DNA of 64,000 nt, from the IMG/VR virus record IMGVR_UViG_3300029893_000001, positions 248,001-312,000 of that record; one strand, 5' to 3'. Position numbers and translations under genes: made by a program. The notes beneath the pieces were generated by a model, which saw only the letters and a list, made by a program, of their open reading frames with translations, searched no databases and had not been told where the DNA came from. The stretch comes from a virus. Positions 33,269 through 40,863 of this stretch are shown here, in pieces (the stretch's first letter is position 1; each line of letters starts with the position of its first letter).

Positions 33269-34234
33269 ATGGCAAAGCACGATGCAGCAGCCTTAAGAGC
33301 AGCTCGCCAGAAGCGCCTCGCGGCACGCCAGGCCGTGACAGCTTCTGAGAGCAAGCAGTCTGAACAAAAGTCTTCCGATGAGCAGCGCACCGCCGCCCCC
33401 GTCACCGCACCTCCTGCTAGTGCGGTTCCGGACAAGATGGCGTGCCCGGTGGTCGATCCCACGATGGTTCCCAAGACCGCAGCAGTTGATCTGCTTCTCT
33501 ACGGAGAGCAGACCGAGAACCCCCACTGGGTGGTTCTTGCTGGTGGTCGCCCGGTTGCCGAGATTCGTCTCGAAGACCAGGAGGAGCCGCAGAAGATCGC
33601 GAAGCTTTTCATCACTGAGAAGTATGCCGAGGGTGTTCGTGAGGCAGCTAAGTCCTTCGACTTTGCTGAGGTATTGGCTGGCGTTCGCGCCCGTCCATAC
33701 GTCGCAGCAGTTGCAGGAAGTGATGCGTTCCAGCGCATCGAGGCTGCTGCGGCAGACAAGGCCAAGGCCGAGCTTCGCAAGGCCAAGGCAGCTCTCCGCG
33801 ACGACGCACTCAATATGCTTAACCTGGTCGTAGTTGCTCAGACCAAGAACTTCATTTCGGAGAACGTGCTCAAGTCAGAGCTGTTCAACCGAATGATTGA
33901 GGCTGGTGTAACTGACCGTCAGGCTGTCGCAATCATTGAGGCTGCTTATCAGGCAAAGGCTCCCGAACACTTCGAGAACTGCTTCAAGCAGGCCTTCAAG
34001 TGGATGGACCTCCAGCCGGAGGCTCTCGCGGAGCTGGAAGAGCAGATCAAGGGCCTTTCTCATCGCACTCCCGTTGTTGCGGAGTCCGAGGAAATTCCCT
34101 CCGCCAGGTCTGCTTCTAGCCACATGCACAACATTCCTCTGGAGACTCGCTCTGCGTCGTACTCGGAAGAGTCCGACGACAAGAGTCATCTCCGCGAGGC
34201 GTTGGGCTTCCGTCGGCGGATGCATAGTCGATAA
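33269..34234 (+). CDS. Putative scaffolding protein
   Basis: 321 residues. An Ala/Gln-rich, basic N-terminus (AALRAARQKRLAARQAV), Pro-rich linker, an alpha/beta middle (WVVLAGGRPVAEIRL) and a Ser-rich C-terminus with a basic end (EALGFRRRMHSR). Low complexity, high charge and location upstream of decoration and capsid genes fit an assembly scaffold or internal core protein. Codons favour C and G endings typical of heavily expressed genes here. Start at 33269 follows AAAGG. Confidence 0.6.
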   Translation: MAKHDAAALRAARQKRLAARQAVTASESKQSEQKSSDEQRTAAPVTAPPASAVPDKMACPVVDPTMVPKTAAVDLLLYGEQTENPHWVVLAGGRPVAEIRLEDQEEPQKIAKLFITEKYAEGVREAAKSFDFAEVLAGVRARPYVAAVAGSDAFQRIEAAAADKAKAELRKAKAALRDDALNMLNLVVVAQTKNFISENVLKSELFNRMIEAGVTDRQAVAIIEAAYQAKAPEHFENCFKQAFKWMDLQPEALAELEEQIKGLSHRTPVVAESEEIPSARSASSHMHNIPLETRSASYSEESDDKSHLREALGFRRRMHSR

Positions 34235-34256
34235 CCTCTAAGAGGGAGAGTAAAAC

Positions 34257-34964
34257 ATGGCATTCGATCTTACACGTTCCTATTTCAATGACATCCGTGA
34301 GCGAGCGGTTGCCCCCGGTGCCACAATCACCGAGGAAGGCCAGCTACTTATGTATGTCGACGCAGGTGACGGCACCCTTGCGGTGCAGCCTTCTGCGGGT
34401 GCTGCTACTGACCGTGTCGCTGGTTTCGCAATCACTGATGCGCTCAAGTACGTTACCCAGACTGTCGTTGAGAGTCTGACCGTTCCCGCAGGCGGCGGCA
34501 CAGTCTCTCTTCGTCAGAACAACCTGACGGCTAACGATACGCGAGCAGTCGCGTCTACTACCGGTGTTCTTACCGAGGTAGGCGGCGCCCCCGCGGCTGG
34601 TCAGTTCCAGATGAACAACGCGGACGGTACCATCACGTTCAACGCTGCTGAAGCAGGACAGACCGTGACAGTTACCTATCGCTACACCCCAACTCTTGAT
34701 GAGGCTCTTGCCACTTGGCACGAGCGTTCCATCAACAACCGCGCTCAGGACTACTTCAGCACCGTTGGCGTTGGTTGCATGGAGGGTGAGATCTTTACCA
34801 CGATGTACGACACAACGCAGGCCTACGCAGTAGGCAATGTCGTGAACTCTGGTGCAGGCGGCCAAGTGACGACGGCTGCTGGTGGCGTGGCCATCGGCAT
34901 CGTTTCCCAGGTCCCGTCTGTGGCAGATGGTCGTCTTGGAGTGAAGTTCTCCGGTCTCTCCTGA
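34257..34964 (+). CDS. Putative capsid decoration protein
   Basis: 235 residues, Gly/Ala/Thr-rich and beta-structured. The first 60 and last 60 residues (MYVDAGDGTLAVQPSAG, AYAVGNVVNSGAGGQVTTAA, GIVSQVPS) resemble head decoration proteins of the lambda gpD style. Residues about 70-145 (ESLTVPAGGGTVSLRQNN, DGTITFNAAEAGQTVTVTY) form an inserted sandwich that reappears in the 2813-residue protein. It would stabilise the capsid surface. Located between scaffold and capsid genes and closed by a terminator. Confidence 0.65.
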   Translation: MAFDLTRSYFNDIRERAVAPGATITEEGQLLMYVDAGDGTLAVQPSAGAATDRVAGFAITDALKYVTQTVVESLTVPAGGGTVSLRQNNLTANDTRAVASTTGVLTEVGGAPAAGQFQMNNADGTITFNAAEAGQTVTVTYRYTPTLDEALATWHERSINNRAQDYFSTVGVGCMEGEIFTTMYDTTQAYAVGNVVNSGAGGQVTTAAGGVAIGIVSQVPSVADGRLGVKFSGLS

Positions 34965-34991
34965 ACCTAAGCGGTAACCAACCCGCAAAAC

Positions 34992-35032
34992 CAAAAGGCC
35001 GAGTTGGAAATCAACTCGGCCTTTTGTATTTT
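34992..35032 (+). terminator. Rho-independent terminator
   Basis: CAAAAGGCCGAGTTG, loop GAAAT, CAACTCGGCCTTTTG, then TATTTTC. Perfect 15-base stem. It would end or attenuate the scaffold-decoration transcript ahead of capsid. Confidence 0.88.
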
Positions 35033-35038
35033 CTATGC

Positions 35039-35335
35039 ATGACAATCACAGTCCCTGCCAATGTTCAGCATCCACCAGCAGTCAATGGCTTTGACCAGCT
35101 CAATTACCCATCAGTTGGGATTCAGCAACAAAGCTTGTCAGCAACAACGACCGTTGATGCAGAAGAACTGTCTGTCACGGCTACCGTCTCCTATTCCGAT
35201 GGGACCTCGGAAGCAGATATAGCCGTCGTTCCAGAGCTTCGTCCCTCTCACAATGCTGCACTACATGTAGTCGGACAGGCTTTCCTGGAGGCAATTCCCG
35301 GGTTAACGGAGAATAGAATTCGACGGTTCAGATGA
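35039..35335 (+). CDS. Small beta-rich protein starting at a terminator
   Basis: 98 residues from the ATG at 35039, seven bases after the terminator T-run. There is no Shine-Dalgarno. The frame (TITVPANVQHPPAVNG, ELSVTATVSYSDGTSEADIA) reads like a small Ig-like virion protein, which argues that it is translated. It may be expressed only from read-through transcripts. Confidence 0.5.
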   Translation: MTITVPANVQHPPAVNGFDQLNYPSVGIQQQSLSATTTVDAEELSVTATVSYSDGTSEADIAVVPELRPSHNAALHVVGQAFLEAIPGLTENRIRRFR

Positions 35336-35547
35336 TTTTTCTTCGACCACGGAGAAAGACTTCTTAAAGTCATTCTCTTATGTGATTCATGTTCGAGAAA
35401 GTCTTACCCGGAATACATGCCGGGACTCAAGAAGCTAGTATGAGATTGCCTTTAGGAGACAGGGCTCTCCTTCCAAACCAAGCTCGAAAAAGACTGAAGT
35501 AGAGAGTTTCCAACAACCAACCCCTTTTCTCTGAAGTGAGAATAACA

Positions 35548-36678
35548 ATGGCAAACCCGTACGCTTCTGGTCCCGGTGTGAAGGTAATGCGGCAGGCTCC
35601 GGACGTTCCCGCAACCTCTGAGGATGGTCTTCGAGGTGGTGTTCGTCTGGCTGGCGGCCGTACTCAGCTTTCTGCTGGACCCGCATTTGGTCGCAATGGT
35701 GAGCTAAACGCTTCTTCGAAGCGCGAGCTTATGCAGGTTATCGGCAACGTTCTGCATCAGGCTCGGGAGAATGTTGTAACCCAGCGCCATGCTTCGGCTG
35801 AAGAGTCGATGCAGCGTCTTGCCCACCTTCGTGAGGCCTACTACGACAAGTCTGGATCCAAGTTCCAGGTTCTCGGAGAGGTCATCTCGGAGGAGATCTG
35901 GGAGACGTTGGGCCGTGAAGGCTTCTCTCGTCGACTCCTTTCGGTTATGCCCCTTGCAAAGGGTCAGACCGGCCGAGTCAAGGTTCGTCGTAAGGACGTT
36001 GTTGCGTTCCAGATCACGACTGACGTCAAGGTCCAGGAGCAGCGCATTCGTCAGCCTTGGGTATACCCGCCCGAGTTCTACCTTGCGGCACACATCCTTA
36101 TCGAGGACAAGGAAATCGAGCAGGCCTCAACGGACATTCTCGACGAGAAGTTCCAGGATGGTCTAGAGGCAATCCTTCGTCGTGAAGACCTCATCACCCG
36201 CGCTCTTTTGAACCGCGCAGCAACCACGTTCAACGACTTGGTGCTCTTCACGACATTCAACCCATCTGTTCTTACCACGCTTCGTACTCAGGTTAACCGC
36301 TGGGGTACGCCGGCTGCAACGATGGTAATCGCCTGGGATATCTGGGATGACATCATCGCCGACGCCGACTTCGTGGCTTGGTGGGATCAGGTCCACAAGC
36401 ATGAGTTGATCCTTGAGGGTCGCCTTGGCTCCATGCTTGGAATGGAGATCATCACGGATGGTTACCGCTACGAAACCTTGCAGGTTCTTCAGCCTGGTGA
36501 GGTTTACGTGACGGCCTCCCCCGTGACGCTCGGAACCATCACGCAGCGCAAGGAGCTGGACTCTCGTGCCATTGACCAGTACAACATGGGCCGCCCGGCT
36601 CGTGGCTGGTTCATGGAGCAGATCCAGGGCCAGGTAATCGTGAATGGTCGTGCCGTCAACCGTGGCGTCCGCGTCTAA
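35548..36678 (+). CDS. Major capsid protein
   Basis: 376 residues. N-arm (MANPYASGPGVKVMRQAP) likely cleaved at maturation, a helical delta-like region (RELMQVIGNVLHQARENVV), then an alpha/beta core (GREGFSRRLLSVMPLAKGQ, VYPPEFYLAAHILIEDKEIE, MLGMEIITDGY) consistent with an HK97-type capsid. Placed after terL, portal, protease, scaffold and decoration genes and followed by a strong terminator. Codon use is strongly biased as expected for the most abundant protein. A GTG four codons earlier is less likely. The 212-base gap upstream holds no clear gene and may contain its promoter. Confidence 0.85.
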   Translation: MANPYASGPGVKVMRQAPDVPATSEDGLRGGVRLAGGRTQLSAGPAFGRNGELNASSKRELMQVIGNVLHQARENVVTQRHASAEESMQRLAHLREAYYDKSGSKFQVLGEVISEEIWETLGREGFSRRLLSVMPLAKGQTGRVKVRRKDVVAFQITTDVKVQEQRIRQPWVYPPEFYLAAHILIEDKEIEQASTDILDEKFQDGLEAILRREDLITRALLNRAATTFNDLVLFTTFNPSVLTTLRTQVNRWGTPAATMVIAWDIWDDIIADADFVAWWDQVHKHELILEGRLGSMLGMEIITDGYRYETLQVLQPGEVYVTASPVTLGTITQRKELDSRAIDQYNMGRPARGWFMEQIQGQVIVNGRAVNRGVRV

Positions 36679-36684
36679 TCTCAC

Positions 36685-36705
36685 TTGAGGAAGTAAATTC
36701 CTCAA
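36685..36705 (+). other. Short hairpin after the capsid gene
   Basis: TTGAGGAA, loop GTAAA, TTCCTCAA, a perfect 8-base stem immediately after the capsid stop and just before the terminator. No T-run. It could protect the capsid mRNA 3' end from exonucleases. Confidence 0.4.
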
Positions 36706-36710
36706 CCCGC

Positions 36711-36753
36711 AGCGGGAGTGTGGAGTTCGTCTCTACACTCCCGCTTCGTATTT
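36711..36753 (+). terminator. Rho-independent terminator after capsid
   Basis: AGCGGGAGTGTGGAG, loop TTCGT, CTCTACACTCCCGCT, with one G-T pair, then TCGTATTT. It should terminate most capsid transcripts and reduce expression of the following genes. Confidence 0.85.
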
Positions 36754-36777
36754 ATGCCCTGAAGGAGCCTGTGCACG

Positions 36778-37047
36778 ATGCGTCCGGAGCTAAAGACAAG
36801 GATTCTTCGGGTGGCAGAGGCAATGAAAGTCTTCCGCTACTATGAAGATCTCGTAAAGAATATGGCTCAGTTCTCAAACGCGTGGAATGCCACCGCAGAA
36901 GAGATGAAAAAGGGTCTTGAGACACGTGACGTCGATCTACTAGCGCGTGCTATTCGAGAGAATCGTAAGCAGGCTCAGCGCCTTAGTTACGTTCTTGAAC
37001 GTCACGAGAGGCTTGTCTCGAACCTTGGAGCTAAAAATGAGACCTGA
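36778..37047 (+). CDS. Small helical protein, MRP-start paralogue 1
   Basis: 89 residues, helical. The opening MRPELKTRILRVAEAMK matches the opening of the next gene (MRPDLEKRFLKVAHNLD), pointing to a duplicated N-terminal segment. GGAG precedes the ATG. Possibly a head-associated or neck protein; no family recognised. Confidence 0.6.
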   Translation: MRPELKTRILRVAEAMKVFRYYEDLVKNMAQFSNAWNATAEEMKKGLETRDVDLLARAIRENRKQAQRLSYVLERHERLVSNLGAKNET

Positions 37048-37396
37048 CCTTGAGAAGCGGTTCTTGAAGGTGGCCCATAATCTGGATCGCCTCGAACAGC
37101 TTCGGAATTTGGTTGAAGACATTGAACAGACCTCACCGAGGTCGCTAATTGCTTCTGCCGCAGTAGCGGGCGCAGAGTTCTTAGCGGCTGCAACAGGCCA
37201 TACTGATGATGTAGCAGTGATTCATCGAGTTTACGAAGAGATTTTCGCTGCGATAGAATCTAGTGATGCAGTTAACGAGATGTTCTCGGCAAACAAGATT
37301 GCTTCTGCCGAAAAGGCCGATCGTTGTGCTCAGGCCGTCTCTTACCTGCAAAGGCTCCGTAGAAATCTGTCTCGAATGGGAGGCGAGCATGCATGA
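37037..37396 (+). CDS. Small helical protein, MRP-start paralogue 2
   Basis: 119 residues from the ATG at 37037 (GGAG eight bases upstream), overlapping the previous gene by 11 bases. N-terminus shared with its neighbour, then an Ala-rich helical middle (LIASAAVAGAEFLAAATG) and a basic C-terminus. Function unknown. Confidence 0.6.
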   Translation: MRPDLEKRFLKVAHNLDRLEQLRNLVEDIEQTSPRSLIASAAVAGAEFLAAATGHTDDVAVIHRVYEEIFAAIESSDAVNEMFSANKIASAEKADRCAQAVSYLQRLRRNLSRMGGEHA

Positions 37397-38051
37397 AATT
37401 GTTGAACGCCTCATGGTCCTTGCCGCGCCAAAAAAGAAGGTTAAGCGCAAGTACTCCAAGGACGTTGAGAATGCATATGATGAATTGCTAGTTCACTTTG
37501 TTGAAAGTAGCGACTACACAAAGCGAGACAGAGCTTTTCGATTGATGATGCGTATTCGGAAGGCTTTAGAATCAGAGGGGTACGCCTTCAGAGAAAAGGT
37601 GATGTCAACCCCTCCAGCTACGCAACCGAAGCCAACGAGCCCCGTTTCCAAGTCCAAGCATCTCGTGTGTATGGGAGGGCTATGCACGTTGCTCAAAACC
37701 AAACCCCCGACAGGCCTGGACGCACACGCCACAGTACGCCTGATGGAATATCTGAGAAGCAAGCAGTGCTACCAGTTTTCTATCAAGCCCTCCGACCCTG
37801 AAGCAGTACGCAAAAGTGGTGTTAACGTCTCGCTTCCGAAGCCTCTGACGTGGGCAAAACTTGAGAATCACGGGCTGACTAGAGAGCCCATAGTTACCAA
37901 TGATGGTCGGACACTCATGGAGGAGTTCTCCATTGATGGCATCTGTGCGTACACCCTTGACAGACAGACCTTCTACGTGTCTAACGCAGGAATGTGCCGT
38001 CGATGGATGGATGGCCTAGACCGGATTGCAGACCAGGCCCTTAACAGGTGA
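37389..38051 (+). CDS. Hypothetical protein
   Basis: 220 residues from the ATG at 37389 (GGAGG upstream). A basic helical start (MHEIVERLMVLAAPKKKVKR), a Pro/Thr linker near 80, and a C-terminal alpha/beta part with CMGGLC and later Cys (GICAYTL, GMCRRWMDG). The Cys residues might bind metal. No family recognised. Confidence 0.6.
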   Translation: MHEIVERLMVLAAPKKKVKRKYSKDVENAYDELLVHFVESSDYTKRDRAFRLMMRIRKALESEGYAFREKVMSTPPATQPKPTSPVSKSKHLVCMGGLCTLLKTKPPTGLDAHATVRLMEYLRSKQCYQFSIKPSDPEAVRKSGVNVSLPKPLTWAKLENHGLTREPIVTNDGRTLMEEFSIDGICAYTLDRQTFYVSNAGMCRRWMDGLDRIADQALNR

Positions 38052-38054
38052 TTT

Positions 38055-39488
38055 ATGGGCTTCCGGTTTTTATCTGCAGACAAGGTTACAGACCCCAAGT
38101 CTGCTGAACGAGTTCTGACGAAGTATCGAAATCGAGAGACAACTATGGCTCTCGATTCTCAGTCTTTTGACGGAACAGTTTTGAACGTAAAGGCCTCAGG
38201 AGGAACCCTCCGAATCGAATTCACTTGGTCGCATGATCGAGACCAAGGACCTTCGGAAATCGGTCACATTCAGCGTACTGCTGCAGCCAAAATCGGCTCT
38301 ATGGTTCGGTTCAAGGTCGGTACGGATGAATTCATTGGTCTACTTTCTGGTATGACAGAACTTCCAAAAGGCGCAACGACAGAGCGATACTTGGACTCCC
38401 CGTTCGTAATGACGTTTGCCTTCTCAGCACAAGACCAGAAGCCTATTATTGCGGACTTCGAAGAGAGTGGCATCATAGGCGTTCCCGTGCCGGCAAATAT
38501 CGTAGAACAGTTGCCAATTTCTGAGGACCTTCCGTACGATCCTCATATCACAGTCTGCTTTTTCCCTAAGCTCTCTCCCGAAGACGTCGAAAAGATATTG
38601 CCTATCGCAGCAGAAGCTGCTGACATTGTGGGAAGTTTCGACGTAATGATTGACGGTGGTACCGTATTCCCCAACCAGCAAGAGGACGGAACGTATCCAC
38701 ACGTTGCCAAGATTCTGAGCGAGGGCCTCAAAGATTACCACGATCTGGTGGTAGAGATGTGTGAGCACTACTTTCCAGGGAAAGTCGACACCACATTTGC
38801 TCTCAAGAACTATAAGCCACATTTGACGTTGTCGTATAACCACGACCCGTCTCCTCGTTCCGTACCCAAATCTCTCGCATGGAACGTAGACCATCTTACA
38901 CTCAATTTAGGCAAAACACGTAAGTTCCCAATCCCTCTCACAGAAGGTTCGCTTCGAGAAGGGGGCAGCGTACCAAAGCCATATCTCCAGTTTGGGGAGA
39001 TCCAAATCCCAATTCACGTCGTTGGAATTGGAAACAGGGAAGGGAGCATGCGGCTCCGTCTTAAAGAGCCAAAACAGGCACGCCGTTTCGATGAGTTGGA
39101 AGGCAAGACGGTGATGTTGGTAACTAAGAATGCAGACCAAGAACTGGAAATCAACCAAGTTATTGGCGCTGGTCCTGACGAATTTCAACTCTTCTATCGT
39201 CCAGTTGTCGTCTACATGCCAAAGTCGGCTGCCACGACACTGCGTTTTGTGAGCGCTGTTGCCCGAGATCGAGGCCTCACAAACATTTCTAATCGACTTT
39301 CAAAGTTCTTGGATTTCGACTCCTCTAAGTCTGAAGAAGAGGAAGAGCCAGAGGATAAAGAGGCCCTGGGCCCGGGGTTCGAGGGCACTGATGAACACAT
39401 TGTTACGTATGTGAAATCTCCCCAAACCCAGGTTATTGTTGAGGAGCCTAAGTTTACTCGCAAGTTGCCGCTTCACGAAAGAATTTGA
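38055..39488 (+). CDS. Virion-operon protein with embedded 2H phosphoesterase domain
   Basis: 477 residues. After a beta-rich N-terminal part, DPHITVCFFPKLSPEDV (H164-x-T) and YKPHLTLSYNHD (H256-x-T) give the two HxT motifs of the 2H phosphoesterase fold, which opens 2',3'-cyclic phosphates or cuts 2'-5' and cyclic oligonucleotide bonds. The spacing of about 90 residues is right for a complete domain. A second beta domain and an acidic linker (KSEEEEEPEDKEALG) follow. Its place in the late operon suggests a virion-borne enzyme. It could process tRNA-type ends or degrade signalling nucleotides of CBASS-like defence, as the 2H protein Acb1 does. Motifs are seen; target is inferred. Confidence 0.75.
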   Translation: MGFRFLSADKVTDPKSAERVLTKYRNRETTMALDSQSFDGTVLNVKASGGTLRIEFTWSHDRDQGPSEIGHIQRTAAAKIGSMVRFKVGTDEFIGLLSGMTELPKGATTERYLDSPFVMTFAFSAQDQKPIIADFEESGIIGVPVPANIVEQLPISEDLPYDPHITVCFFPKLSPEDVEKILPIAAEAADIVGSFDVMIDGGTVFPNQQEDGTYPHVAKILSEGLKDYHDLVVEMCEHYFPGKVDTTFALKNYKPHLTLSYNHDPSPRSVPKSLAWNVDHLTLNLGKTRKFPIPLTEGSLREGGSVPKPYLQFGEIQIPIHVVGIGNREGSMRLRLKEPKQARRFDELEGKTVMLVTKNADQELEINQVIGAGPDEFQLFYRPVVVYMPKSAATTLRFVSAVARDRGLTNISNRLSKFLDFDSSKSEEEEEPEDKEALGPGFEGTDEHIVTYVKSPQTQVIVEEPKFTRKLPLHERI

Positions 39489-39544
39489 GATCGCGTTGAA
39501 GCATCATTTTGGGAGAAACACAACGGAAAGTGGGTACGGAAGCA

Positions 39545-40036
39545 ATGGCAAACCTAAACTCAGAAGAAAAGCGGCTACTCACGGCTGCTAAGCGTCTACG
39601 TCAACTCGTAAAGGCTGACGTAGAGAAAACGGCACATCCTGCCCTAATGGCTCTAGTCCGAGGTCTTGGTCCAGCCCTTTCTCGGTTGGGGCCAAAGCTT
39701 ATGCAGGTCATCAAGGCCATCCCACCGGATGCCTGGGGTCAGATTGCGCAGAACGTAGCTAGCATGCTCACGCAGATGGCGCAGGCTCAAGATGGGGCCA
39801 AGTCTGCCTCGACAGAGTACACAAAGGCCAGGACACTTAAAACAATCGTTGCCGTAGAAAAGAGCCTGCGTCGCGCCCGCATTAAGAACGCAAAGAGCAT
39901 CGCCACGCAGCTAGTAATGGCTTCTGTGCAAGCAGTTGCGGATCACAAGAAGACTCCTAATCCAGAGTTGGTCAAGGCGGTCCAAATGGTAAATGATGCT
40001 CGGGCTGAAATCGCATTGCTTCGTGAGTTTGTCTGA
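39545..40036 (+). CDS. Helical hypothetical protein
   Basis: 163 residues, all helical and basic (KRLLTAAKRLRQLVKADVEK, RGLGPALSRLGPKLMQV). GGAAG lies close to the ATG at 39545. Its N-terminus resembles other basic amphipathic helices of this operon. Its stop overlaps the next start as TGATG. No family recognised. Confidence 0.6.
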   Translation: MANLNSEEKRLLTAAKRLRQLVKADVEKTAHPALMALVRGLGPALSRLGPKLMQVIKAIPPDAWGQIAQNVASMLTQMAQAQDGAKSASTEYTKARTLKTIVAVEKSLRRARIKNAKSIATQLVMASVQAVADHKKTPNPELVKAVQMVNDARAEIALLREFV

Positions 40037-40863
40037 TGGAAGTCCTTCCTCTAGATCAGCAGAAAAAGGCGGTCCTGTACGCCCCTAAGGACCTTCTGTG
40101 GAAGATCGCAGAGGAAGAGGACGCCTGGCTAAAGCTATTGGGTATTCTTCCGGAGGACTACTATGCGCAGTTCCTCGGGAGGCTTCGACTCATGGGAGTC
40201 GAGGACCCGAATCAGATGAAGAACATGGCAAAGGTGTACGTCCAGAACAAGGTTCGACTGGACCACCTGCAAGAGGCGTTGGCAGCGGCTTGGAATCCCA
40301 ATGACTTAGAAGAAGGGACTTCATGGCTGAAGGAGAAAGGCTTTCTTAATAGACCCCTTGCGCCATTGTCATTACAAGCAGAGACCGCGCAGATCAAAGA
40401 AGTAATGGCAGAAGCTGCGGCTATGCCACTAGTAACCAGGCTGAGGCTCGCGAGGGCAGCGAAGGGGACCCGGCCTAAGGTCGGAAATCCTCCGGACGGG
40501 GCCAGTCCAGAGGCCGCCAAGTGCTGGAATCGTGTTTTGCGAGACCCCAAACGCAGGAAAGTGATCTTCAAGCCAAAGGGCCTTGCAGACCAATGGGCAC
40601 TGGCGCATAAGTTTTGGCTGAAGGAATGCGCCCGAGATGGCGTTCCCGCGTACAAGAGTCCTGCCGCATCATCGTCAATGCATGCGCAGAATTCTCTGAA
40701 GCGCTCTCTTCACGAGATGCACAATAGCCTCTGCTATGATGGCTACACAATGTCTCGACCGGCTTCTAGGCTTCTCAAGAAGCTTTACGACCAACTGGTA
40801 CGGGATGGATATGATGTTGGTCCATGGAATTCAATTCGTCCCAAGACTCCCAAGGGAATCTAA
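40036..40863 (+). CDS. Hypothetical protein
   Basis: 275 residues, mainly helical (DLLWKIAEEEDAWLKLLGIL, EVMAEAAAMPLVTRLRLARA) with a compact Trp-rich C-terminal part (DQWALAHKFWLKECARDGVP, RLLKKLYDQLVRDGYDVGPW). Overlaps both neighbours by a single-base TGATG or TAATG junction. A minor virion protein is likely from context. Confidence 0.6.
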   Translation: MEVLPLDQQKKAVLYAPKDLLWKIAEEEDAWLKLLGILPEDYYAQFLGRLRLMGVEDPNQMKNMAKVYVQNKVRLDHLQEALAAAWNPNDLEEGTSWLKEKGFLNRPLAPLSLQAETAQIKEVMAEAAAMPLVTRLRLARAAKGTRPKVGNPPDGASPEAAKCWNRVLRDPKRRKVIFKPKGLADQWALAHKFWLKECARDGVPAYKSPAASSSMHAQNSLKRSLHEMHNSLCYDGYTMSRPASRLLKKLYDQLVRDGYDVGPWNSIRPKTPKGI

